Below, piece by piece: positions 16,690-25,213 of a stretch of 64,000 nucleotides of DNA. The first letter of the stretch is position 1; every line of letters begins with the position of its first letter. The stretch lies in contig NZ_MUYM01000081.1 of assembly GCF_002150765.1 (NCBI RefSeq), positions 35,904 to 99,903 of the forward strand, given 5' to 3'. The notes beneath the pieces were generated by a model. That model was not told the DNA's origin. It ran no database searches and saw nothing but the letters and a program-made list of their open reading frames with translations. Origin of the DNA: Lentzea kentuckyensis. Its GTDB lineage: Bacteria; Actinomycetota; Actinomycetes; Mycobacteriales; Pseudonocardiaceae. The position numbers were made by a program, and so were the translations under genes.

Positions 16690-18723
16690 TCAGCATGCGT
16701 CGCAGCAGCCGGAGTCGCCCTGCTTCGGCGTGCTCGCCACCGTGAGGTTCAGCGCCTGCGGCGTGGTCGGAGCGACTGCGGTGACCTCGGGAAGCGGAGT
16801 GCTCTTGGCGGCACGGATGGCGTTGAGGATGACCAGCACCTCGGCGGACTCGTGCACGAGCACGACAGTGGCCAACCCCAGAACACCGAAGGCGGCCAAC
16901 GGAATCAGCACGCCGATGATCGCGAGCGACAGGCCGACGTTCTGCAGCATCACCCGGCGGGCGTGGCGGGCGTGCGCCAGCACCTGGGGCAGGTGACGCA
17001 GGTCCTCCCCCATCAGCGCCACATCGGCTGTTTCGATCGCCACGTCGGTTCCCATGGCGCCCATGGCGATGCCGACGTCGGCGGTGGCCAGCGCGGGAGC
17101 GTCGTTGACGCCGTCGCCGACCATGGCGATCTTGCGGCCGTTGCGCAGCTGACCGACCAGCGTCGCCTTGTCCTCGGGCAGCAGTTCGGCGTGGACTGTG
17201 GTGATGCCCGCTTTGCCTGCCAGAGCCGTTGCGGTGGCGGTGTTGTCGCCGGTGAGCATCGCGGTGTCGATGTTCAGGTCGCGCAACCTGCTGATGACCT
17301 CAGCAGCTTCGTCACGCAGTTCGTCTCGGACCGCGACGGCGCCGAGCAGAGTCCCGTCCCGCTCGAGGAGCACCACGGTGGCGCCGGCCTGCTGAAGCCG
17401 GTTGACCTCACCGCGCAGCGATCCGGGATCAACCCAGCCGGGCTTGCCCAGCCGCACCGAGGAACCGTCCAAGGTTCCGGTCAGGCCGTGACCGGGCACC
17501 GCGGTGACGTCGTCGGCGGCCGGCACGGTGTCCGCAGCTTGCAGGATCGCGCGGGCCAGCGGGTGCTCGCTGCGTGCCTCGAGCGCGGCGGCGGTTACCA
17601 GCACCTGCTCTCGGGTGCTCTCGCCAGCGGGCAGGACGTCCACGACGCGGGGAGCGTTGCGGGTCAGCGTGCCGGTCTTGTCCAGGGCGACCGTGCCGAT
17701 GCGGCCGAGTTCCTCCAGCGCGGCGCCGCCCTTGACCAGCGCACCTTGCCTGCTCGCCGCACCCACTGCGGCGACGACGGTCAGCGGAATGGAGATCGCC
17801 AGCGCGCACGGGGACGCGGCGACGAGCACAACGAGCGCGCGTTCGAGCCACACCATGGGGTCGCCCAGCAGCGCTCCGATCCCAGCGATGAGCACTGCCA
17901 GGATCATGATCGCCGGGACGAGCGGGCGGGCGATGCGGTCGGCGAGGCGCTGCCCGGTGCCCTTGCGGTCCTGGGCCTCCTCGACGATGTGCACGATCCG
18001 TGCCAGCGAGGAGTCTGAGGCGCGTGCGGCGACCTCGACCTCGATCGCGCCGCCGCCGTTGATCGCGCCCGCGTGCACCGTGTTGCCCGGTCCGGCCTCG
18101 ACCGGCACCGACTCGCCGGTGATCGCCGACAGGTCGAGGTTGGTGTGGCCGGTGCGGATGATTCCGTCGGTCGCGGCGCGTTCACCGGGTCGCAGCACCA
18201 TGCGGTCGCCGACCACGAGTTCGTCCGGCGCGACCTGGAGCTCGGTCCCGTCCCGCAGCACCGACGCGGTAGGCGGGACCAGGCCAAGCAGTGCTCGCAA
18301 GCCCCGGCGGGTGCGTGCGATGGCGTAGTGCTCCAGGCCTTCGGCGATGGAGAACAGCACGCCGAGCATGGCGGCCTCGGTGATCTGTCCTAACGCGACA
18401 GCGCCGATCGCGGCGATCGTCATCAGGGTGGCCACCCCGACCCGGCGACGCAGCAGGTTGCGCACCGCTCCCGGCACGAACGAGGCCGCGCCCACCACCG
18501 CCGAGGCCAGCGTCAGCCCGTTGCCCACCAGCTCCGCTCCCGTGGAACCAAGCCAGAACCCGGCCGCCAACAGCACCGCGGCGACAGCGGCCAGTTGCAG
18601 CTCGCGGACCTGCCACCAGCTTCCCGACCCCTGCTCGGGACCGTGGTCGTCGACCTGCGGGTCGTCTTGCGCCGTCGTTGTCCTTGAGCGCGGCTCCTGC
18701 GGCCCGCAGCATTCGTCAGCCAC
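16690..18723 (-). CDS. Heavy-metal-translocating P1B-type ATPase
   Basis: The 677-residue protein has all P-type motifs: TGES (202-205), membrane SPC (304-306, ASPCALAIS), DKTGT with phosphorylated D348, HP in SEHPLA (387-388) and GDGVND (536-541). It lacks an HMA domain; instead there are short Cys tags at both ends (ECCGP and CCDAC). The last helices contain VLVHESAEVLVILNAIRAA. An HE-type motif with SPC is characteristic of the P1B-4 group (CoaT/CtpD-like, cobalt, nickel or iron) rather than CadA/ZntA, so I leave the metal open. It lies three bases after the ArsR gene and is probably derepressed by the exported metal. Confidence 0.93.
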   Translation of the reverse strand: MADECCGPQEPRSRTTTAQDDPQVDDHGPEQGSGSWWQVRELQLAAVAAVLLAAGFWLGSTGAELVGNGLTLASAVVGAASFVPGAVRNLLRRRVGVATLMTIAAIGAVALGQITEAAMLGVLFSIAEGLEHYAIARTRRGLRALLGLVPPTASVLRDGTELQVAPDELVVGDRMVLRPGERAATDGIIRTGHTNLDLSAITGESVPVEAGPGNTVHAGAINGGGAIEVEVAARASDSSLARIVHIVEEAQDRKGTGQRLADRIARPLVPAIMILAVLIAGIGALLGDPMVWLERALVVLVAASPCALAISIPLTVVAAVGAASRQGALVKGGAALEELGRIGTVALDKTGTLTRNAPRVVDVLPAGESTREQVLVTAAALEARSEHPLARAILQAADTVPAADDVTAVPGHGLTGTLDGSSVRLGKPGWVDPGSLRGEVNRLQQAGATVVLLERDGTLLGAVAVRDELRDEAAEVISRLRDLNIDTAMLTGDNTATATALAGKAGITTVHAELLPEDKATLVGQLRNGRKIAMVGDGVNDAPALATADVGIAMGAMGTDVAIETADVALMGEDLRHLPQVLAHARHARRVMLQNVGLSLAIIGVLIPLAAFGVLGLATVVLVHESAEVLVILNAIRAAKSTPLPEVTAVAPTTPQALNLTVASTPKQGDSGCCDAC

Positions 18724-18726
18724 GAC

Positions 18727-19137
18727 TCACCCCTCCAGTGTTCTGCTGTCGGCCATGCCCGCGGGCACGACCTCGTCCGTGTGCTCTGCCAGAACCGCGG
18801 CGACCAGCACCCGGCCGCGGCCGGTCAGCGCGTACATCACGAGCCGGCCGTCACGACGGGACGACACCAGTCCGGCGATCTTGAGCTGCCGGAGGTGGTG
18901 CGAAGTCAGGTTCTGCGCCGCGCCGACGACCCACGAGGCGTCACACACGCACAGCTCCCCGCCGGTCAGCAACGCCGCCGCGATCCGCAGCCGCGTGGGA
19001 TCACCCAGCGCCCGCGCCGCTGCCGCGGCCGACTCCACCGAAGACAGCTCAGGCAGACCCGTCCGGATCTCCTCGGCGTGCGGCAAGTCCAGGCACAACA
19101 GGTCACAGGTGTCCCGGCGTTCCTCAGTCACATGCAC
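18727..19137 (-). CDS. ArsR/SmtB-family metal-sensing repressor
   Basis: The 136-residue protein has an ArsR winged helix (AAARALGDPTRLRIAAALL ... AQNLTSHHLRQLKIAGLVSSRRDGRLVMYAL). The cysteine pairs are CDLLC (C11, C15) near the N-terminus and ELCVCD (C63, C65) in the alpha-3 region, the metal-sensing arrangement seen in CadC/CmtR-like sensors. It should repress itself and the ATPase until metal binds. First gene of the operon; a candidate operator lies at 19182-19201. Confidence 0.92.
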   Translation of the reverse strand: MHVTEERRDTCDLLCLDLPHAEEIRTGLPELSSVESAAAAARALGDPTRLRIAAALLTGGELCVCDASWVVGAAQNLTSHHLRQLKIAGLVSSRRDGRLVMYALTGRGRVLVAAVLAEHTDEVVPAGMADSRTLEG

Positions 19138-19181
19138 ATCCTAACGCTCATTGATACGTTGGAACAGACTTCGGCGGCCTC

Positions 19182-19201
19182 ATATCAACGCCTGTTGCTA
19201 T
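19182..19201. promoter_or_regulatory. Candidate ArsR operator
   Basis: ATATCAAC-gcct-GTTGCTAT is an 8-4-8 inverted repeat with one mismatch between the divergent arsR and TauE genes. A related half-site (TGATACGTTGG) lies about 30 bases closer to arsR. The size and AT-rich ends resemble ArsR/SmtB operators in general. Assignment is by position and symmetry only. Confidence 0.45.
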
Positions 19202-19352
19202 GTCCTCACCGAGAACCCGCAGGACGACCAGGCCGACGGCGACCGGGCGAGGCATCCCAACGTGCGGGATCGGCCTCGTGGTGCCTGGCTATCGTGATCG
19301 CGGCCCGGAGACGTTCGGGCACGGGGAAACCTGTCTTTCAAAGGACGAGTGC

Positions 19353-20135
19353 GTGGCCTGGCACCAGTACGCGTTCGGCTTCGCCGCGGGATTGTTGATC
19401 TCTCTGGTGACAGCGCCGGTCGGCGTCTCCGGTGCGGTGTTCCTCTTGCCGGTGCAACTCAGCGTGCTGGCCGTTCCCAGTCCGGCCGTCACGCCGACCA
19501 ACCTGATGTTCAACATCGTGGCCGCGCCCGGCGCTCTGCTCCGTTACCGACGGCACGGTTCCCTGGGCGGTCCGCTGACGCGCCAGCTCATCGCCGGCAC
19601 TCTGCCCGGCGTCGTCGTAGGCGCCTTGATCAGGGTCTTCGCGGTACCTGGCGCCCGCGAGTTCAGGCTCATCGTCGCCGCAGTCCTGCTACCTCTCGGC
19701 GTATGGCTGTGCTGGCGAACCGTACGGCCGCGGCATCACGGTCAACGCCGTCAACCGTCGCCCAAGCTCGTCATGACGCTCGGTCTGGTCGCTGGCGCGG
19801 TCGGTGGGATCTACGGGATCGGTGGCGGCTCGATCCTCGGCCCCGTCCTCGTGGGCTTGGGCCTGTCGGTCACAGTTGTCGCACCGGCAGCCCTTGCCTC
19901 GACGTTTCTGACCTCGATCGTCGGTGCGGCAACCTATGCCGTGCTGTCCTTCACCACCTCAGGGGACATCGCACCCGAATGGCTGCTCGGCCTCGCCTGC
20001 GGACTGGGTGGTCTGCTCGGCGGCTACCTCGGCGCCCATCTCCAACCGCGCCTGCCCGACGTCGTGCTGCGGCGCCTCCTCGGCGGACTCGCCATAAGCC
20101 TGGCACTCCTGTATCTCGTCCAGGCTTTCCGCTGA
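19353..20135 (+). CDS. TauE/SafE family sulfite exporter-like permease
   Basis: From the GTG at 19353 (GGACGAG eight bases upstream) the protein is 260 residues with seven to eight membrane helices. It has the duplicated TauE/SafE pattern: GLLISLVTAPVGVSGAVFLLP and, in the second half, LVAGAVGGIYGIGGGSILGP, then PAALASTFLTSIVGA. The frame continues upstream to 19200, but that part is hydrophilic and overlaps the likely operator. The family exports sulfite or sulfur-containing anions. The convergent neighbour is the sulfur operon, which fits such a role but does not prove it. Confidence 0.88.
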   Translation: MAWHQYAFGFAAGLLISLVTAPVGVSGAVFLLPVQLSVLAVPSPAVTPTNLMFNIVAAPGALLRYRRHGSLGGPLTRQLIAGTLPGVVVGALIRVFAVPGAREFRLIVAAVLLPLGVWLCWRTVRPRHHGQRRQPSPKLVMTLGLVAGAVGGIYGIGGGSILGPVLVGLGLSVTVVAPAALASTFLTSIVGAATYAVLSFTTSGDIAPEWLLGLACGLGGLLGGYLGAHLQPRLPDVVLRRLLGGLAISLALLYLVQAFR

Positions 20136-20164
20136 CCACGTCGTGCGAGGCCAGCCGGGACATC

Positions 20165-20200
20165 GCCTGTTGCGGCAGGCATGAGCCCACCGCAACAGGC
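20165..20200. terminator. Bidirectional hairpin terminator between convergent genes
   Basis: GCCTGTTGCGG (20165-20175) and CCGCAACAGGC (20190-20200) form a perfect 11-bp stem with a 14-base loop. It lies between the convergent stops of the TauE permease (20135) and the PLP enzyme (20206), the expected place for a shared terminator. Confidence 0.75.
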
Positions 20201-20205
20201 CGAGC

Positions 20206-21405
20206 TCACGCGGCGTTCAGCGCCTGGGCCAGATCGGCGATGAGGTCTTCGGCGTCTTCGAGGCCCACCGACAGGCGGACCAGGCTGTCCGCGATTCCGC
20301 GGCGAGCGCGCTCGGCCGGGTCGAGGCCGTGGTGGGTCGTGGTGATCGGTTGGGTGACGAGGCTTTCCGCGCCGCCGAGGCTGGCGGCGATGCTGAAGAC
20401 GCGCAGCCGGTCCACGACCGCTGCGGTAGCGGCTGCGTCGCCGTCGACGAGGAAGCTGAGCATCCCACCGTGGCCGCGCATCTGTGTCTTGATGATGGCG
20501 GCCTGGTCACCGGTGGCCAGGCTGGGGTGGTTGACCCCGGTGACGCGCGGGTGATCGTTGAGGAACTCCGCGACGGCGGTGGCGGCGACGTTCTGCGCGC
20601 GGACGCGGACGACGAGGGTACGGATGCTGCGGGCGAGCAGCGACGCGATCTCCGGGGCGATGACCTGGCCGAGGTTCTTGCGCCAGGTGGCGATCGGTGT
20701 GAGCAGTTCGGCGGGTCCTGCGACGGCACCGGCGGTGAGGTCGCTGTGGCCGCCGAGGTACTTGGTGGCAGAGTGGATCACCAGGTCGGCGCCGTGGTGC
20801 AGCGGGTTCTGGTTGACCGGGGTCGCGAAGGTGTTGTCCACGACGACCAACGCGCCCACGGCGTGTGCATGCTGGGAGATCGTGACGATGTCGAAGACGT
20901 CGAGGGTGGGGTTGGTCGGGGTTTCGAAGAACACGATCCGGGTGCGGTCGGTCAGCACGGACGGGACCTGATCGACTTCGCCCGCGGTGAGGAACGTGGT
21001 GTCGATGCCGAGCTGGGGCAGGTTCTCGCCGAGGAGTTCGAACGTGCCGCCGTAGACGTCGCCCAGGCACACGATGTGCTCGCCGGTCTTGGTGTGGGAC
21101 AGGAAGGTCGCGGCTTCCGCGGCCATGCCGGATCCGAACGCGAGTGCGGCTTGGGCGTCTTCGAGGTCGGCGAGTTTGTGTTCGAGGGAGCGGATGGTCG
21201 GGTTGAGGCCGTAGCGCGTGTAGAGGTTGCCCTCCGCGCGGCCCTCGACGACGTCGAGGAGGTCTGCTGTGGAGTCGAAGGCGAACGTGGAGTGCCCGTA
21301 GAGCGGTGTGTGGATGGCGCCTTGGGGATCACGGACGTCACCGGCGTGGACGCACCTCGTGGACAGGCCGGCGCGACGCTCGGGCGTGGGGTTCGCCTCG
21401 GTCAT
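20206..21405 (-). CDS. Cystathionine gamma-synthase/lyase-like PLP enzyme
   Basis: The 399-residue protein belongs to the Cys/Met metabolism PLP family: STRCVHAG, YTRYGLNPTIRSLEHKLA, FGSGMAAEAATFL, FFETPTNPTLDVFDI and the PLP-lysine motif SATKYLGGHSDLTAG. AGGAG precedes the ATG. The family includes cystathionine synthase, cystathionine lyase and O-acylhomoserine sulfhydrylase; sequence alone does not separate them. It is the last gene of a four-gene sulfur operon, 21 bases after the cysteine desulfurase, so transfer or release of reduced sulfur is likely. Confidence 0.92.
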   Translation of the reverse strand: MTEANPTPERRAGLSTRCVHAGDVRDPQGAIHTPLYGHSTFAFDSTADLLDVVEGRAEGNLYTRYGLNPTIRSLEHKLADLEDAQAALAFGSGMAAEAATFLSHTKTGEHIVCLGDVYGGTFELLGENLPQLGIDTTFLTAGEVDQVPSVLTDRTRIVFFETPTNPTLDVFDIVTISQHAHAVGALVVVDNTFATPVNQNPLHHGADLVIHSATKYLGGHSDLTAGAVAGPAELLTPIATWRKNLGQVIAPEIASLLARSIRTLVVRVRAQNVAATAVAEFLNDHPRVTGVNHPSLATGDQAAIIKTQMRGHGGMLSFLVDGDAAATAAVVDRLRVFSIAASLGGAESLVTQPITTTHHGLDPAERARRGIADSLVRLSVGLEDAEDLIADLAQALNAA

Positions 21406-21426
21406 GGGCTCCTGCTTTCTGTGGTG

Positions 21427-22575
21427 TCAGCTGGCTGCGGCGACGATGTGGTGTGCGGCCTGGTCGATCTGCTCGGCGGTGCTCCAGCGGCCCAGCGACA
21501 ACCGCAGGGCGCCCAGGCCGCGGTCGGCGGGCATGCCCATGGCCGTGAGCACGGGTGAGGGCTGGTGGTTGCCGCTGTGGCAGGCCGAGCCGGTGGAGGC
21601 GGCGATTGCCGTTGTGGCGTCGAGCAGTTCGTGTCCGGCGATGCCGTCGATGCTGATGTTGAGGGTGTTGGGCAGCCGGGCCGAGCCAGGGCCGTTCAGG
21701 TGGACTCGGCCGGGCAGTGCGGTGGTGAGCCGGTGGTGCAGGCGGTCGCGCAGCTCGCGGATGCGGTCGTGGCCGCCTGATGCGAGGTCTTTCGCGGCGA
21801 GTTCGGCGGCGGTGCCGAGGGCGACGGCGAGAGCGACGTTCTCGGTGCCCGCGCGCAGGCCGTGCTCCTGGCCACCGCCGTACACCAACGGCTCCAGGGG
21901 TACACCGGGCCAGATGCACAGGGCGCCGATTCCCTTGGGTGCGTACATCTTGTGCCCCACCACCGTCACGAGATCGAGCTCGGTCGCGTCGAACTGGATC
22001 TTGCCGATCGCCTGGGCGGCATCGGTGTGGAACACCACGCCGTACTCGCGGGCGATGCGGGCCAGTTCGTCGATCGGTTGCAGGGCACCGGTTTCGTTGT
22101 TCGCCGCCATGACGGACACGAGGACGGTGCGCGGGTTGATCGCCGCGGTGAGATCGGCCGGGTCGACCAGGCCGTCGGTGTCGACGGGCAGGAACGTGAC
22201 CTCCGCGTTGTGCCAGCGGCGCAACGCCTCGCACGCTTGGAGCACGGCGGGATGCTCGGTGGGCTGGGTAATCACGTGCGGCCGGTTGACGCCGGAGGCG
22301 AGCACGGTGCCGCGGATGGCGAGGTTGTCGGCCTCGGAGCCGGACCCGGTGAACACGATCCGCTCAGCTGACGTGCCGAGAAGCGCTGCGACCTGATCAC
22401 GGGCGTGGTCCAGCGCGATGCGGGACTCGCGGCCGTAGTGGTGTGTGCTGGACGGGTTGCCGAACTCCGCGGTCAGGTACGGCAGCATCGACTCGGTCAC
22501 CGCTGGATCGATAGGTGTGGTGGCGTTGTAGTCGAGGTAGATCGGTCCGTCGAGGAGTCCACGTGGGACGGTCAC
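21427..22575 (-). CDS. Cysteine desulfurase (NifS/IscS-like)
   Basis: The 382-residue protein starts VTVPRGLLDGPIYLDYNATT and has the class V aminotransferase features: EFGNPSSTHHYGR, FTGSGSEADNLAI, HTDAAQAIGK, the PLP lysine in VVGHKMYAPKGIGAL and the catalytic-loop cysteine in STGSACHSGNHQPSPVL. It releases sulfur from cysteine as an enzyme persulfide. The GTG start overlaps the MFS stop (GTGA at 22572-22575); a long in-frame extension inside the MFS gene is rejected. Context with a persulfide dioxygenase-rhodanese protein suggests it works on sulfane sulfur rather than general Fe-S assembly. Confidence 0.93.
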   Translation of the reverse strand: MTVPRGLLDGPIYLDYNATTPIDPAVTESMLPYLTAEFGNPSSTHHYGRESRIALDHARDQVAALLGTSAERIVFTGSGSEADNLAIRGTVLASGVNRPHVITQPTEHPAVLQACEALRRWHNAEVTFLPVDTDGLVDPADLTAAINPRTVLVSVMAANNETGALQPIDELARIAREYGVVFHTDAAQAIGKIQFDATELDLVTVVGHKMYAPKGIGALCIWPGVPLEPLVYGGGQEHGLRAGTENVALAVALGTAAELAAKDLASGGHDRIRELRDRLHHRLTTALPGRVHLNGPGSARLPNTLNISIDGIAGHELLDATTAIAASTGSACHSGNHQPSPVLTAMGMPADRGLGALRLSLGRWSTAEQIDQAAHHIVAAAS

Positions 22576-23810
22576 GTGTTGACCTTCCTGTTGGAATGGG
22601 TTTCGTACATGCGCACGGCGACCACGATTCCGGACAGCGCTGTGAGTGCGGCGACCACCCACACCGCGGCGCGCAGGCCCCAGAGGTCGGCGACGATGCC
22701 GCCGAGCAGAGCGCCCACCGCAAAGCCACCGTCGCGCCAGAGCCGGTAGACGCCAACCGCTCGCGCACGCCACGCTGGGTGCGCGACGTCGCCGATCGTC
22801 GCCAGCAGGGTCGGGTAGACCATCGCGGTGCCTGCGCCCAGCAGCACGGCCGCCACCAGCCACACCGTGAAGGTGTCGGCGACCGCGACGAGCGCGAGCG
22901 CGGCAGCTTGGATGAGCATGCCTGCGGTGATCAGGTGTTTGCGGCCCCACCGGTCTGACAGCGGGCCGGTGACCAGTTGCCCGAGGCCCCACACGGCCGG
23001 GTAGACGGCGGCCAGGACACCGATCTTGGCGACCGAGAGGCCGGCGGTGGCGAACAGGATCGGGAACAGGCCCCACGCCAGACCGTCGTTGAGATTGTTC
23101 ACCATCCCAGCCTGGCTCGCCGCCGACAACGCGGGCTCCCGCAGGCTCGTGCGGGTGAAGATCTCCCGGTCACTCGGCATGCCCTCAGCGGCAGCGGGGT
23201 GCTGTGTCGCTTCAAGCCGGGCGTGTTCTCGGGTCTCCCGCACGGCGAACACGGTCAATCCGATACCGAGGACCACATAGGACAGTCCGAGCAGGAACGG
23301 TGCCGGCCGCAGGCCGTAGCGGGCGGCGAGATAGCCGGTGGCGAGCGCGGTGACCGCGACGGCGATGTAGCCGGCGGCTTCGTTGAGGCCCATCGCGAGG
23401 CCACGGCGGGACGGTCCGGCCAGGTCGATCTTCATGATCACGGTGGTGGACCAGGTCAGGCCTTGGTTGACGCCGAGCAGCACGTTCGCCGCGACCACCC
23501 AGCCCCACGACGGCGCCCAGATCAGCATCAGCGGCACGGGGATCGCGGCCAGCCACCCGGCCAGCAGCACCGGGCGGCGCCCGAAGCGGTCGGACCAGGT
23601 GCCCGCGAAGTAGTTGGTGGCGGCCTTGGTCAGACCGAACGCGACCACGTAGGTGAGCACGAACGTATAGCCGGTCAGGCCGAACTCGTCCTTGGCCAGC
23701 AGCGGCAGCACCGCGCGTTCCTGTCCGAGCACACCGCCGACCAGTGCGTTGACCGCGACGAGCAGGCTGAACTGGGCGAGGTTGGCGCGCAGGCCGAGTT
23801 GGAGGCTCAC
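22572..23810 (-). CDS. MFS transporter in sulfur operon
   Basis: About 412 residues from a GTG at 23810 (GTGA overlap with the upstream stop), with 12 predicted helices. The MFS loop 2-3 signature is GTWSDRFGRRPVLLAG, with its second-half counterpart GPLSDRWGRKHLITAG. Between the halves lies a hydrophilic loop (REHARLEATQHPAAAEGMPS). Its substrate is unknown; placement between the persulfide dioxygenase and desulfurase suggests a sulfur compound or a thiol. An additional 44 in-frame upstream codons are rejected because they lie in the previous gene. Confidence 0.88.
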   Translation of the reverse strand: MSLQLGLRANLAQFSLLVAVNALVGGVLGQERAVLPLLAKDEFGLTGYTFVLTYVVAFGLTKAATNYFAGTWSDRFGRRPVLLAGWLAAIPVPLMLIWAPSWGWVVAANVLLGVNQGLTWSTTVIMKIDLAGPSRRGLAMGLNEAAGYIAVAVTALATGYLAARYGLRPAPFLLGLSYVVLGIGLTVFAVRETREHARLEATQHPAAAEGMPSDREIFTRTSLREPALSAASQAGMVNNLNDGLAWGLFPILFATAGLSVAKIGVLAAVYPAVWGLGQLVTGPLSDRWGRKHLITAGMLIQAAALALVAVADTFTVWLVAAVLLGAGTAMVYPTLLATIGDVAHPAWRARAVGVYRLWRDGGFAVGALLGGIVADLWGLRAAVWVVAALTALSGIVVAVRMYETHSNRKVNT

Positions 23811-25159
23811 CGGCCGCTCTCCAGGCGTCCGCCGGTCGCGTCTGCCCAGTCCTGAGGTCCGCCGGTGAGGACGGCGACGTCGCGGTGTCCTGCCTGTTCG
23901 AGGAGGCTGGCCGCGCCCATAGCGCGCTCCCCGTGGCCGCACATCACGACCAGCGGCTCCTGTGGGACTTCGTCGACGCGGCTGGGCAGGTCACCGAGTT
24001 CGACGTGCTGCGCGCCCGGCAGGTGCCCGGAGGCGAACTCGGGCTCCTGCCGGATGTCCAGGACCGGTCCGCTCACCTGGTCCGGGCCCACCAACCTGGT
24101 TGTGGTCGTGGGAAGTTCGGCGGCAGTCCACGCGTCCATCCCGCCGGCGAGCTCGCCCGCGAGGTCGAGGTAGCCGATCTTGGCCGCCTGCCAGACGATC
24201 TCCGCCGGGTCCTGGCCAGCGCCACGCACCACGACGAGCGACTGGTCGTGCGGCGCCAGCCAGCCGAGCCACGATGCGAACGCCGGCCGCAGCGGAATCG
24301 ACAGCGCGCCGGGCACGTGCGCGGCGGCGAACTGGTCGAGCGGCCGGACGTCGATCAATCGCGCGCCGTTGGCCAGCAGCCGCCGCACCGCACCAACTTC
24401 TAGCGGCGGCAGCTCAGGTGTTCCCACCAGAACGCCCTGGCGGTTGATCTCGCCGAGCCGGCGGAAGTACGGCGGGTAGCTGCCCAGTGAGCCGAGCAGC
24501 TCCTTCACGAAGGCGTCCTCGTCAGCCGCACGCAGCAACGGGTTCGTCGCCTTCTCCCTGCCGATCGTGCTGGTTCGGTCCGCGCCAGGCGGAGCCGAGC
24601 AGAACGATCCGGCTCCATGCGTGGGCCAGACCGCCACGTCGTCGGGCAGCTCGGCGAGCCTGCGCAGCGACGCGTACTGAGCGCGAGCGAGCTCCTCGGT
24701 CCGGTCGGGTGAGACGAGGTCGGTGCGGGCGGCAGCGCCGACGATCAGCGAGCCACCGGTGAACACCCCGAGCGGACGGTCGCCGTCGAGCAGCAGGTAC
24801 GACAGGTGCTCGTCGGTGTGGCCTGGTGTCCCTAACGCTCGCAGCCGTAAGCCACCGAGGTCGACCTCGTCACCGTCACGCAGCCCGCTATGTGCGAACT
24901 CGCGGTGCCCGGCCGCTGAGGCGAGCACGCGGGTGTCCTCGGTCGCGGAGAGCTGGCGGGCGCCGGACAGGAAGTCGGCGTGCAGGTGGGTGTCAGCGGC
25001 GAACGCCACGCTCAGCCGACGTCGCTGCGCCGCGCGGCCGATCTCCCTCAGGTCGAGGCTCACGTCGACGACCAGCGCCCGGCCGTCGCCCAGATCGACC
25101 AGATACGCGGAGTTCCCCAGCCCCTCGTCGACAAGCGAAAGCACCTCAGCCACGGTCAT
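23807..25159 (-). CDS. Persulfide dioxygenase-like MBL protein with two rhodanese domains
   Basis: The 450-residue protein has an ETHE1-like metallo-beta-lactamase domain (residues 1-240): T57-H-L-H-A-D62, H114 in GTPGHTDEH and H181 in WPTHGAG. Two rhodanese domains follow. The first (about 255-350) has an Arg where the catalytic Cys should be (VVVRGAG); the second (about 360-450) has C407 in VVMCGHGERAM. This resembles CstB, which oxidises persulfides and makes thiosulfate. GGAAGGAGACG precedes the ATG. It is the first gene of the sulfur operon and divergent from the ArsR-rhodanese regulator. Confidence 0.9.
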   Translation of the reverse strand: MTVAEVLSLVDEGLGNSAYLVDLGDGRALVVDVSLDLREIGRAAQRRRLSVAFAADTHLHADFLSGARQLSATEDTRVLASAAGHREFAHSGLRDGDEVDLGGLRLRALGTPGHTDEHLSYLLLDGDRPLGVFTGGSLIVGAAARTDLVSPDRTEELARAQYASLRRLAELPDDVAVWPTHGAGSFCSAPPGADRTSTIGREKATNPLLRAADEDAFVKELLGSLGSYPPYFRRLGEINRQGVLVGTPELPPLEVGAVRRLLANGARLIDVRPLDQFAAAHVPGALSIPLRPAFASWLGWLAPHDQSLVVVRGAGQDPAEIVWQAAKIGYLDLAGELAGGMDAWTAAELPTTTTRLVGPDQVSGPVLDIRQEPEFASGHLPGAQHVELGDLPSRVDEVPQEPLVVMCGHGERAMGAASLLEQAGHRDVAVLTGGPQDWADATGGRLESGR

Positions 25160-25192
25160 CGTCTCCTTCCCACATCCAGTGTTCTACACTAT

Positions 25193-25208
25193 TCCAAGGA
25201 TGATTGGA
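25193..25208. promoter_or_regulatory. Candidate operator between sulfur operon and ArsR-rhodanese regulator
   Basis: TCCAA-ggatga-TTGGA (25193-25208) is a perfect 5-6-5 inverted repeat in the 54-bp gap between the divergent start codons, just before the GGAGA ribosome site of the regulator. Binding here would block both genes. The short arms make it a modest call. Confidence 0.4.
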
Positions 25209-25213
25209 GAACC

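Noticed and set aside
16636..18018. 460-codon forward frame opposite the P-type ATPase
   Set aside because: Gly/His/Asp-rich low-complexity translation; the reverse strand carries the complete ATPase.
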